Positions 33,371 to 41,174 of a DNA stretch of 64,000 nucleotides are shown here, in pieces. Origin of the DNA: JADGOV01 sp963814355 (GTDB taxonomy: Bacteria; Actinomycetota; Actinomycetes; JADGOV01). Position numbers and translations under genes: made by a program. The DNA lies in the NCBI GenBank assembly GCA_963814355.1, contig CAWFCZ010000018.1, forward strand, positions 1,116,001 through 1,180,000, written 5' to 3'. The notes beneath the pieces are model-generated. The model ran no database searches, was not told the DNA's origin, and saw nothing but the letters and a program-made list of their open reading frames with translations. Every line of letters starts with the position of its first letter. Within the stretch, counting starts at the first letter, position 1.

Positions 33371-35013
33371 TGCGCGGCCGGCTTGGCAACAGCCTTGGCG
33401 GCAGCTCGTGCAGCCGTCCGTGCGCGGGCCGATCGGGCACTGGGCCGGCCCGGCTCGCCCGCCTGCCGGCGGGCCAAGGCGAATTCGGCCGTCGATTCCG
33501 CCAAGGCACCGACGGTGGGCTGTGGGGCCAGCACGTCCACCCGAAGGCCCAGCTCCTCCGCCGTCTTCGCGGTCTGCGGACCAATCACCGCAATCACCGT
33601 CGAGGCGTGCGGCTTGCCGGCGATCCCGACGAGGTTGCGCACGGTCGAGGAGGAGGTGAACAGCACCGCGTCGAAGCCGCCACCCTTGATGGCGTCGCGA
33701 ATCTCCGCCGAGGGAGGCGCCGCCCGCACGGTCCGGTACGCGGTCACGTCATCGACCTGCCATCCGCGTTCCACCAGCCCGGCGGCCAGCGTCTCGGTCG
33801 CGATGTCCGCCCGGGGCAGCAACACCCGGTCGATCGGGTCGAACACGTCGTCATAGGCCGGCCACACCTCGAGCAACCCCTCGCTGCTCTGTTGCCCGGT
33901 GGGCACCAACTCCGGTGCGATGCCCCAGGCCCGCAGGGCATCGGCGGTTGCCTCGCCCACCGCGGCGAGGCGGATGCCGGCGAAAGCCCGCACGTCCAGG
34001 CCGAGCCCTTCGAACTTCTCCCGCATCGCCCGGACCGCGTTCGTCGAGGTGAACGCCACCCAGAGGTAGCGCCCGGTGACCAGACCCTTCACCGCCCGGT
34101 CCATCGCAGCCGGGGTACGCGGCGGCTCAACGGCGATGGTCGGCACCTCGGTCGGCACACCGCCGTAGGACCGGAGTTGTTCGGACAGGGTGGCCGCCTG
34201 CTCCTTGGTCCGCGGCACCAGCACCTGCCAGCCGAACAACGGCTTGGTCTCGAACCAGGACAACCGCTCCCGGCTACCCACCGCGTCCCCGACGACGGCG
34301 ACCACGTCCCCGCTCAACGGGCCGTTGAGCGGGCCGTTGAGCGGGCCGTTGAGCGGATTCACGCCCAGCGCAGCCGCCACCTCGGACAACGTGCTCACCA
34401 CGGTCTGCTGTCCGACCGTGGTGCCGGCCGCGGTGACCGCGATCCTGGTCCGCGGCGCCCGCCCGTACTCGACCAGTGCGGCCGCGGCGCCCGGCACGTC
34501 CTCGGCGCGACCGAGCAGGACGAGAGTCGCGCTGCCGGCCGCCGACGTGGACCAATCGGGTACGCCGATGCGCAGGTCGACGATGCCCACCTCGCCCGAC
34601 TTGCGGGCCGGCAGGACGATCCCGGCATAGGCCGGCACAGCCAGCGCCGGGGACACGCCGGGAACGACCTCGAAGGTGACGGAGTGCTTGGCGCAGGTCT
34701 CGGCCTCCTCCGCCGCGCCGCCCGGGGCGAACGGGTCACCGGCCACCAGACGTACCGAGTTGCGGCCCGCCTTCGCCGCGGCGATGAGCAGCTTGGCCCT
34801 TTCCGCCGGGGACCCACCCGGTGCCGGTATGATCTCCGACTCCGGTCGGCACCCGGCGAGCACCTCCTCGGGTACGGCCGGGTCGCAGATCACGAGGTCG
34901 GCTTGGCGCAGCCGCTCCACGGCCCGCACCGTGAGCAGACCGGGGTCACCCGGTCCGGCCCCCGCAAAGGTCACCGTACCGGCGGTCGGCTTCCGTCCGT
35001 TCTTGGCGGTCAT
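33367..35013 (-). CDS. hemD: Fused SUMT-like (CobA-type) and uroporphyrinogen-III synthase
   Basis: 548 residues from ATG 35013, overlapping the hemC stop (ATGA). The first half (about 10-245) is a tetrapyrrole methylase domain with TFAGAGPGDPGLLTVRAVERL and VPGVSPALAVPAYAGIVLP, but the usual RLKGGDPFVFGRGGEE is changed to LVAGDPFAPGGAAEEA, so methylation of uroporphyrinogen III is doubtful. The second half (about 265-510) is HemD, with FTSTNAVRAMREKF, LLPRADIATETLAAGLVERGW and FTSSSTVRNLVG, closing the ring of hydroxymethylbilane. Between them a 12-bp DNA repeat gives LNGPLNGPLNGPLSG. The tail is Ala/Arg/Lys-rich. Such fusions are common in rex-hem operons of actinomycetes. Confidence 0.93.
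   Translation of the reverse strand: MTAKNGRKPTAGTVTFAGAGPGDPGLLTVRAVERLRQADLVICDPAVPEEVLAGCRPESEIIPAPGGSPAERAKLLIAAAKAGRNSVRLVAGDPFAPGGAAEEAETCAKHSVTFEVVPGVSPALAVPAYAGIVLPARKSGEVGIVDLRIGVPDWSTSAAGSATLVLLGRAEDVPGAAAALVEYGRAPRTRIAVTAAGTTVGQQTVVSTLSEVAAALGVNPLNGPLNGPLNGPLSGDVVAVVGDAVGSRERLSWFETKPLFGWQVLVPRTKEQAATLSEQLRSYGGVPTEVPTIAVEPPRTPAAMDRAVKGLVTGRYLWVAFTSTNAVRAMREKFEGLGLDVRAFAGIRLAAVGEATADALRAWGIAPELVPTGQQSSEGLLEVWPAYDDVFDPIDRVLLPRADIATETLAAGLVERGWQVDDVTAYRTVRAAPPSAEIRDAIKGGGFDAVLFTSSSTVRNLVGIAGKPHASTVIAVIGPQTAKTAEELGLRVDVLAPQPTVGALAESTAEFALARRQAGEPGRPSARSARARTAARAAAKAVAKPAAQ
34321..34356. repeat. Three 12-bp tandem repeats inside hemD
   Basis: GCCGTTGAGCGG occurs three times in direct succession (34321-34332, 34333-34344, 34345-34356). 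The preceding CGCTCAACGG (34311-34320) is the inverted complement of CCGTTGAGCG, so the transcript can form a stem with any of the copies. In the protein the units encode a repeated four-residue NGPL motif in the interdomain linker. Copy number is likely to vary between strains. Confidence 0.9.
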
Positions 35014-35951
35014 GTTCGCTGTCCTCCGAGGAGACCGGCCGCGCCAGCGGCCAGCAGTTGGGCGGCCAGCCGCCGGCCGATGCCGTCGGCGTCGGGCATT
35101 GGCCCGCTGATGGTGGATGTGATGACCCGAGTGCCGTCGGCGGCGGCGACCAGCCCGCGCAGCCGCAGCGCCGGGTGGGAGCCGGGTTCGCCGACGATCT
35201 CGGCGAGTGCCCCCACTGGTGCCGTGCAGCCGGCCTCCATCCCGGCCAGGAGCCCGCGCTCGGCGCGGGCGGCGGCGGCGCTCCGCGGGTGGTCGAGCAT
35301 CCCAAGCAGGCTGCGCAAACCGGCGTCATCGGCTCGGCACTCCACGGCGAGCGCGCCCTGCGCCGGGGCCGGCAGCATCACAGCCGGATCGAGCACCTCG
35401 CTAGCCTCGTTCTGCCGGCCAAGCCGGGCGAGGCCGGCCAGGGCCAGCACGACGGCGTGGAGGCGACCCGAGGTCACCGCCGCGATCCGGGTCTCGACGT
35501 TGCCTCGCAGGCCGACCACCGAAAGATCGCCTCTGGCGGCGAGCAACTGCGCCCTCCGCCGCGGCGACCCGGTGCCGACTCGGGCACCGGGTGGTAGGTC
35601 GGCAAGCCTTCCTCCGGCCTGGCAGATCAGTGCGTCCCGCGGATCGGCCCGCGGGGGGACCGCAGCAATGACCAGGCCGGGTTCGGCCGCGGTCGGCAGG
35701 TCCTTGTACGAGTGCACCGCCACGTCGATCTCGCCGGCCAACAGCCGTTCCCGCAGCGCGCTGACGAACACCCCGGTACCGCCGAGGGTGTCGATCGCGC
35801 CGGGCGCGCGGTCACCGTAGGTGGTGATCTCCACAAGCTCCACGGGGGATGCGCCGGCGATGCGCACCGCGGCGGCCACGGTTGCCGCCTGGGCCAGCGC
35901 CAGCGCGGATCGACGGGTGCCCAGCCGCAGTGCGGCCGTCGAGACGCTCAC
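35010..35951 (-). CDS. hemC: Porphobilinogen deaminase (hydroxymethylbilane synthase)
   Basis: 313 residues from GTG 35951, overlapping the hemA stop (GTGA). It polymerises four porphobilinogens on a dipyrromethane cofactor. LRLGTRRSALALAQA opens the protein; GVFVSALRERLLAGEIDVAVHSYKDLPTA, GTGSPRRRAQLLAARGDLSVVGLRGNVETR and PAPAQGALAVECR follow, and the cofactor-holding cysteine is in MEAGCTAPVGALAE. The frame is intact and the length normal. Third gene of the rex-hemACDB operon. Confidence 0.96.
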   Translation of the reverse strand: MSVSTAALRLGTRRSALALAQAATVAAAVRIAGASPVELVEITTYGDRAPGAIDTLGGTGVFVSALRERLLAGEIDVAVHSYKDLPTAAEPGLVIAAVPPRADPRDALICQAGGRLADLPPGARVGTGSPRRRAQLLAARGDLSVVGLRGNVETRIAAVTSGRLHAVVLALAGLARLGRQNEASEVLDPAVMLPAPAQGALAVECRADDAGLRSLLGMLDHPRSAAAARAERGLLAGMEAGCTAPVGALAEIVGEPGSHPALRLRGLVAAADGTRVITSTISGPMPDADGIGRRLAAQLLAAGAAGLLGGQRT

Positions 35952-37217
35952 GACGCGTCCGGATACAGGTCGAAGAGCTCGCGCAAGGCCTCGGCGTAGC
36001 CGTTGCCATCGGGTCGCTGGGTGAGTTCCTTGACCCGCACGGTCGGTGCGTGCAGCAACTTGTCGACCACCCGGTGCACCGTGCCGGCGACCTCGGCGCG
36101 TTCCCGAGGCGTGAGGTCCGGAACCCGCCCGTTCAGTCGGGCAAGTTCGCCGGCGACTACCGCGGCCGCCTTGGCGCGCAGCGCGGTGACCGTCGGTCCC
36201 ACTTGCACTGAACGCTGCCAGCTGCCGAAGGCGGCCACCTCCTCGGCGACGATGCTCCGAGCCCGTTCGATGTCGCGACCGGCGGAGGCGTCCCGCAACG
36301 CGTCGGAGAGGGTGGCGAGGTCGACCATCGTGACGCCGGGAAGGCTCCGAACCGCCGGATCCACATCGTGCGGCAGCGCCAGATCCACCACGGCCAGTGG
36401 CCGGCCCGGTCGGCTGACCATCGCCGTTGCCACGTCCGCAGCAGGCAGCACGATCCCTGTGGAGCCGGTGGAACAGAGCACCACATCCGCCCCGGCGATC
36501 TCGGAGCCGAGGAACTCGATGCCGACTGCCCGACCACCGTAGGACGCGGCGAGCCGGGCGGCCCGGGCCTGACCGCGGTTGGCGATGACCAACTCGGAGA
36601 CCCCGGCCCGGTGCAACAGGGCGGCAGCCAGCGCCCCCATCGACCCGGCGCCGACGATCAACACCCGGCGGCCGAGGAGCGATCCGATCACGCCCACCGC
36701 CTCGTCGAGCGCGGCGGCGACGACCGAAGCGCCGGCGGCATCGATCCCGGTCTCGGCGTGCACCCGCTTACCCACCCGCAAGGCGTGCTCGAAGGCGGTG
36801 CCCAGGCCTCGCCCGACGGCGTGCTCGGCGCGGGCCGCGCGGTAGGCCGCCCGAACCTGGCCGAGAATTTGACTCTCTCCGACGACCATGGACTCCAGCC
36901 CCGCCGCTACGGCGAACAGGTGGGCCAGGGCGTTGTCCTCGTAGTGCTGGTAGAGGTAGGGGGAAAGTTCCTCGGCCGGCAGGCCGCTCGCCCGGGACAG
37001 CAGATTCTGAGATTTCCTGGCCCCCGGCGTGGAACTTCGATACCTCGGCGTAGACCTCGATCCGGTTGCAGGTGGACAACACCACCGCCTCGGAAACGTG
37101 CAGGCAGTCGCCGACCTCGGCGAGCAGCCGCCCGGCGGCCTCCGCCGGCAGCGCGGCCTTCTCCAGGACGACGACCGGCGCCGAGCGGTGCGAGATGCCG
37201 ACCGTGAGCAGGCTCAT
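35948..37217 (-). CDS. hemA: Glutamyl-tRNA reductase, interrupted by a single-base frameshift
   Basis: First enzyme of C5 heme synthesis, reducing glutamyl-tRNA to glutamate-1-semialdehyde. ATG 37217 overlaps the rex stop (ATGA). The first frame gives LLTVGISHRSAPVVVLEKAAL, the catalytic cysteine in VVLSTCNRIEVYAEVSKFHAGGQEISE. Then one extra T at 37004 (TCA GAA T CTG CTG) shifts the frame; from LLSRASGLPAEELSPYLYQHYEDNALAHLFAVAAGLESMVVGESQILGQVR to the stop at 35948 the second frame is intact, with NADPH motif VLIVGAGSMGALAAALL. Removing one base restores a normal protein of about 420 residues. As it stands, ribosomes staying in frame would stop at 36768. See hemB for the same kind of lesion. 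Confidence 0.88.
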
Positions 37218-37957
37218 CGCCGCAGCGCCTCCTCCGGAACCGCCGAACGCCACCCCGGGATGCGCTCCTCCGGCCCGACGGACCTGCGGTGGGAGTGGAA
37301 GGCCAGAATCTGCAGCTCGAGAGAGAAGTCCACCTTTCGGACGTCTACCCCATCCGGAACGGTGAGCCGGACCGGTGCGAAGTTCAGGATGCTGGCCACG
37401 CCGGCCCCGACCAGTCGGTCGCACACCTCTTGGGCGGCCTGCGCGGGCGTCGCGATCACACCGATGGACACCCGCTGCGCCCGGGCCACCTCCGGAAGGG
37501 CGCGCACGTCGCTGACCGGTATGCCCCCGATCCGGGACCCGACTCGCGTCGGGTCGCAGTCAGCCAGCACGGCAACCAGGAAGCCTCGACCGGTAAAGCC
37601 CGAATACTTCGCCAGGGCCTGGCCCAGGTTGCCCATTCCGACGATGGCCACCGCCCGGCGGCGGGTGAGTCCGAGTTCTCGGGAGATCTGGTACATCAGG
37701 TACTCGACGTCATAGCCCACGCCACGGGTGCCGTAGGAGCCGAGTTGGGACAGGTCTTTGCGCACCTTGGCCGAATTCACCCCCGCAGCTTCGGCCAGGG
37801 CGTCCGAGGAAACCGTGCCGCCCTCGGTACCGGGCAACGCGCGCAGTGCCCGCAGCTGCTGCAGGGCCCGCAAATAGAGTGGCAGCCGGGCAACCGTCGC
37901 TTCTGGGATGCCGCCCGCCATACTTCGGCGGGGCCGCCGGCGGTCCGGGACACTCAC
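37214..37957 (-). CDS. rex: Redox-sensing transcriptional repressor Rex
   Basis: 247 residues from GTG 37957. Rex senses the NADH/NAD+ ratio and leaves DNA when NADH is high. The winged-helix DNA-binding part spans residues about 18-90 (EATVARLPLYLRALQQL, SSDALAEAAGVNSAKVRKDLSQLGSYGTRGVGYDV), the Rossmann motif is AVAIVGMGNLGQALAKYSGF, and DFSLELQILAFH ends the domain-swapped dimer helix region. It heads the rex-hemACDB operon, as in the rex-hemACD operon of Streptomyces coelicolor, and a Rex operator lies 51 bp upstream. Confidence 0.96.
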   Translation of the reverse strand: MSVPDRRRPRRSMAGGIPEATVARLPLYLRALQQLRALRALPGTEGGTVSSDALAEAAGVNSAKVRKDLSQLGSYGTRGVGYDVEYLMYQISRELGLTRRRAVAIVGMGNLGQALAKYSGFTGRGFLVAVLADCDPTRVGSRIGGIPVSDVRALPEVARAQRVSIGVIATPAQAAQEVCDRLVGAGVASILNFAPVRLTVPDGVDVRKVDFSLELQILAFHSHRRSVGPEERIPGWRSAVPEEALRR

Positions 37958-38007
37958 GCACAGACTCCGGTGGGGGGCGGTTGCTATGGTCCCGTCAGGT
38001 TACGCGC

Positions 38008-38025
38008 TTGTGAACGTGTGCACAA
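38008..38025. promoter_or_regulatory. Rex operator (ROP) upstream of rex
   Basis: TTGTGAACGTGTGCACAA: the Rex consensus TTGTG-N8-CACAA with perfect outer arms. It lies between the stop of the upstream thioredoxin-like gene and the rex start (37957), so it should give NADH-responsive autoregulation of rex and the hem genes. It is the only such site seen in the window. Confidence 0.92.
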
Positions 38026-38038
38026 AGTCATGATCGTT

Positions 38039-38296
38039 TCACCCCAGGGGCGGCACCGACGCCAGCGCCGCCCGCAACCGGCCCTCGTCGACGGAGAACA
38101 CCGCATGCTCGACCCCGTCGATCAACGTCACCGGGATCCAGTCCGCCCACCGCGCGTAGTCCGCCGGATCCGCGGTGATATCCCGCTCCTCGAGCGCGAG
38201 GCCGTACTCGGCGCTCACCCGCGCCAGGATGGGCCTGGCCTCGTCGCACAGGTGACATCCGGGCTTGCTCAGCAGGGTCAGCCGGGTGTCGGGCAC
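38039..38296 (-). CDS. Glutaredoxin/thioredoxin-fold protein (DUF836-type)
   Basis: 85 residues from GTG 38296, chosen because the fold begins TRLTLLSKPGCHLCDEA; longer starts give unrelated sequence that belongs to the upstream ligase gene. The CxxC motif is GCHLC and the cis-proline is in WIPVTLIDG, with EHAVFSVDEGRLRAAL at the end. Short thioredoxin-fold proteins of this type are often encoded just before rex in actinomycetes. Partner unknown. It follows the acyl-CoA ligase stop by 17 bp. Confidence 0.9.
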   Translation of the reverse strand: MPDTRLTLLSKPGCHLCDEARPILARVSAEYGLALEERDITADPADYARWADWIPVTLIDGVEHAVFSVDEGRLRAALASVPPLG

Positions 38297-38313
38297 GCCC
38301 GCCGACTCCGATC

Positions 38314-39876
38314 TCAGGAGACGCCGGCCGCTTCGGCTGCGCGCAGCTTTCCCTTGGCCACCCGGCCGGTGGCGGTGTGTGGGAACGCGCTGAGGAACCG
38401 GACGGTGGTCGGGCATTTGAAGCGCGCCAAGGACAGCGCGGCGTACTCGATGACGTCTTCGGCGGACAGCCGGGCGCCTTCGGTGAGCCGGACCAGCGCC
38501 TTCACCGACTCGCCGGTGTAGGGATGCGGCATGCCGATCACCGCCACCTCGGCGATGTCCGGATGCTTGATCAGTACGTCCTCGACCTCGCGCGGATAGA
38601 CGTTGAAGCCGCTGACCAGGATGAGTTCCCGCATCCGGTCGACCAGGAACAGGTCGCCGTCGGGATCGGCGTAGGCCACGTCTCCGGTGCCCAGCCAGCC
38701 CTCCTCGTCCGGGCCCTCGCTGCGATCCGGCCAGTAGCCGGAGAACAGGTTCACTCCACGCACCACGATCTCGCCCGGATCGTCCTCGTCGACCTCGGCG
38801 CGGCTCTCGTCGAGCAGCTTGAGTTCGACTCCCGGTATCGGTCGGCCGATGGAGCCGGGCTTGGGCACCTCACTGGTCAACGTCGTGGTGAGCACCGGGG
38901 CGGTCTCGGTCAGCCCGTACCCCTCGAACACATGGTGCCCGGTCAATTCCAGCATCGTGCGGTGCACGGTAGGCGGCAACGGGGCGGCTCCGGAGATCGC
39001 CAGACGTACGGTCTGGAAGGCCTCACCCACGTTCGGCAGCATCGACCAGGCAAGGAACATGGGCGGCGCCCCCAGCACCGTGGTGACCTGGTGGCGGCGG
39101 ATCTCCGCCAGGTTCTCCACTGGGTCGAATCGCTCGACGAGCACCCCGGTCGCCCCGTGGTAGGCGACCTCGCCGAGCCCGCCGTTGAGCCCATAAATGT
39201 GGAACAGCGGCAGGACCAGCAGCACGACGTCGTCCGCGTCGATCGCCTTGGGCACGATCCGCGCGGTCTGCTCGAGGTTGCCGATCAGCGCCCGGTGACT
39301 GAGCATCGCCCCCCGCGGGCGCCCGGAGGTGCCAGAGGTGTACATCAGCACGGCTAGGCCTTCACCCCCGGTCGGCGCGACAACCGGTGCCCCGGGCAGC
39401 ATCAGGTCGTCGAAACGTTCGGTGCCGGCCGCCGGAGGATGCTCCGACACCGCGGTGTCGGTGACCAGCACGGTGGCCAGGCTGGGCACCGCGTCGGTCA
39501 GCCCGGCGACAACCGGCGCCGTGCCCCGCCCGCACACCGCCATCCGCGTGCCGGAGTCGTTGAGCAGGTAGGTGAGTTCGCCGGCGGTGTAGGAGGTATT
39601 GATCGGTACGGCCACGCACCCGGCTCGCAGGATTCCGAAGTAGGCACTGACGTAGTCCGGGGTGTTGCCGAGCAGCAAGGCCACCCGGTCGCCTACGGTC
39701 AGGCCACGAGACCGCAGGCCGTTGGCCACCGCGTCGACCGCGGCGTCGACCACCGCCCAGCTCCTCGCCTCCTCGCGGAAGCGCAGGGCCGTCTTGTCCG
39801 GGAACGCCGAAGCCGCTCGGCGGACCAGGTCGGCGAGGTTACGCACGCCGCCGTCCGCAGTACCGGGAGCATCCAT
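38314..39876 (-). CDS. Long-chain fatty acid--CoA ligase (AMP-binding)
   Basis: 520 residues from ATG 39876, with GAGGAGG about 11 nt upstream. An ANL-superfamily enzyme that adenylates a carboxylate and transfers it to CoA. AMP-binding P-loop LMYTSGTSGRPRGAMLSHRAL, adenine-site VFEGYGLTETAPVLT, hinge DLFLVDRMRELILVSGFNVYPREVEDVL, and the catalytic C-terminal lysine in TATGRVAKGKLRAAE. The relatives act on medium/long fatty acids or aromatic acids; the substrate is not set. Divergent from the BldN-like gene with a 150-bp shared promoter region. Confidence 0.92.
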   Translation of the reverse strand: MDAPGTADGGVRNLADLVRRAASAFPDKTALRFREEARSWAVVDAAVDAVANGLRSRGLTVGDRVALLLGNTPDYVSAYFGILRAGCVAVPINTSYTAGELTYLLNDSGTRMAVCGRGTAPVVAGLTDAVPSLATVLVTDTAVSEHPPAAGTERFDDLMLPGAPVVAPTGGEGLAVLMYTSGTSGRPRGAMLSHRALIGNLEQTARIVPKAIDADDVVLLVLPLFHIYGLNGGLGEVAYHGATGVLVERFDPVENLAEIRRHQVTTVLGAPPMFLAWSMLPNVGEAFQTVRLAISGAAPLPPTVHRTMLELTGHHVFEGYGLTETAPVLTTTLTSEVPKPGSIGRPIPGVELKLLDESRAEVDEDDPGEIVVRGVNLFSGYWPDRSEGPDEEGWLGTGDVAYADPDGDLFLVDRMRELILVSGFNVYPREVEDVLIKHPDIAEVAVIGMPHPYTGESVKALVRLTEGARLSAEDVIEYAALSLARFKCPTTVRFLSAFPHTATGRVAKGKLRAAEAAGVS

Positions 39877-40027
39877 AGCCGTCGAGACCTCCTCAGCCGC
39901 GCCGACGTTGCTGCGCCGCGGCGCGTGCGCTGTCATCCCCTTCGGGTAGTGTTTCACAGTTGCAAGCACCTCCCGCGGGCGGCCGCTGTAGCCGGGCGAC
40001 GACCGCTCAGGCCGCGAGGAGGTCACA

Positions 40028-40993
40028 ATGGGCGGGTTCATCCTTGCCCGGGCGGCCGAGAAGGCAGCCGACGGAGCACCGGTACGACGTCCGGGAGTGG
40101 TCATGCCCCTTCGCCGCGGTCAGCGGGGACTGACCCGCGCCGGGAGTGCGGAGGAGTCGACTTCACCCGCTGGCGGGTTGCTCGCCGCGGGGCTGGAGGC
40201 GTTGCGTCGGAGCGTGCTCGCATCCCTCGACCCGCTGGCCGGCGTCGCCGGTCCCGCGCTCGTCGGAGCCGGGGGCGGGGAGGTCGGTGGGCGGGTCCGT
40301 ATCGCGGCCTCGACCGAGACCCCGGATCGTCCCACGTCGCCGCCCCCGGACGACCTGCCGGCGGGGCCGGCGGATCACCTCATGGGCGGTACCGGTGCCG
40401 GTGGCCGGCTCCAGGACGACCTGGACTCGACCGGGGTCGACCTGACGATCGTGGCAATCCTCAGCCGCGCCCAATCCGGTGATGCCGAGGCTTTCGGGCT
40501 GCTGTTCGACCGGTACGAGGATGTGGTCTACCGCTACATCTACTACCGGGTGGGGAACACGACCCTGGCCGAGGACCTCACCAGCGAGACGTTCGTTCGC
40601 GCATTGCGGCGGATAACCACGTTCTCCTGGCAGGGACGCGACTTCGGCGCCTGGCTGGTGACCATCGCCCGCAATCTGATCGCGGATCATTTCAAGTCGG
40701 CGCGGTACCGGCTGGAGGTCTCCACCGCGGATCTGCTGGGCACCAGCGCGGACCGCCCGGCGGCCGGTCCCGAGGGGCAGGTGCTGGATTCGTTGACCAA
40801 CGCCGCCCTGCTCGACGCCGTCCGGCGCCTCGGCGCGGAACAGCAGGAAGTCATCGTGCTGCGCTTTCTGGAGGGCCTCTCGGTCGCTGAGACTGCCCAG
40901 GCGATGGGCAAGAAGCCCGGCGCGGTGAAGGCGTTGCAGTACCGCGCCGTTCGTTCCCTCGGCCAGTTGCTGCCGGCCGGGGTGGACACATGA
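40028..40993 (+). CDS. bldN: ECF sigma factor BldN-like, with long N-terminal extension
   Basis: 321 residues from ATG 40028, with GAGGAGGT 5 nt before it. The sigma part from about residue 140 is very close to Streptomyces BldN: region 2 SRAQSGDAEAFGLLFDRYEDVVYRYIYYRVGNTTLAEDLTSETFVRALRRI and WQGRDFGAWLVTIARNLIADHFKS, region 4 GAEQQEVIVLRFLEGLSVAETAQAMGKKPGAVKALQYRAV. BldN is made as a pro-protein with an N-terminal extension of some 86 residues; here the extension is about 140 residues, Ala/Gly-rich, with a possible amphipathic helix (GLLAAGLEALRRSVLASLDPL). In Streptomyces BldN turns on aerial development and chaplin genes. The anti-sigma gene follows. Confidence 0.9.
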   Translation: MGGFILARAAEKAADGAPVRRPGVVMPLRRGQRGLTRAGSAEESTSPAGGLLAAGLEALRRSVLASLDPLAGVAGPALVGAGGGEVGGRVRIAASTETPDRPTSPPPDDLPAGPADHLMGGTGAGGRLQDDLDSTGVDLTIVAILSRAQSGDAEAFGLLFDRYEDVVYRYIYYRVGNTTLAEDLTSETFVRALRRITTFSWQGRDFGAWLVTIARNLIADHFKSARYRLEVSTADLLGTSADRPAAGPEGQVLDSLTNAALLDAVRRLGAEQQEVIVLRFLEGLSVAETAQAMGKKPGAVKALQYRAVRSLGQLLPAGVDT

Positions 40994-41174
40994 GCGGGGC
41001 CGGATTCCGACCGGCGGCCGTCCACGTCCGCCAAACGGTTGATATCCCCCTCGCCGGCGTAACCGTCCCGGGTCACCACTCGTTATGCGGATTGGAAGCA
41101 CCAGCTCCCTCCGGCGGCAACCCGATAGCCGGACAATCCACTCGAACGGCGCGGTCCGAGAGGAGGTTCGGTCG

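Noticed and set aside
33607..35820. Very long rightward open frame antisense to hemD and hemC
   Set aside because: GC-rich DNA leaves antisense frames open; its translation is Arg/Gly/His/Pro-rich with no family pattern, while the leftward hemC/hemD frames match well-known enzymes. The same applies to the frames at 872-2218, 4769-6277, 9800-11224, 12827-14320, 49918-51942 and 53412-55418.
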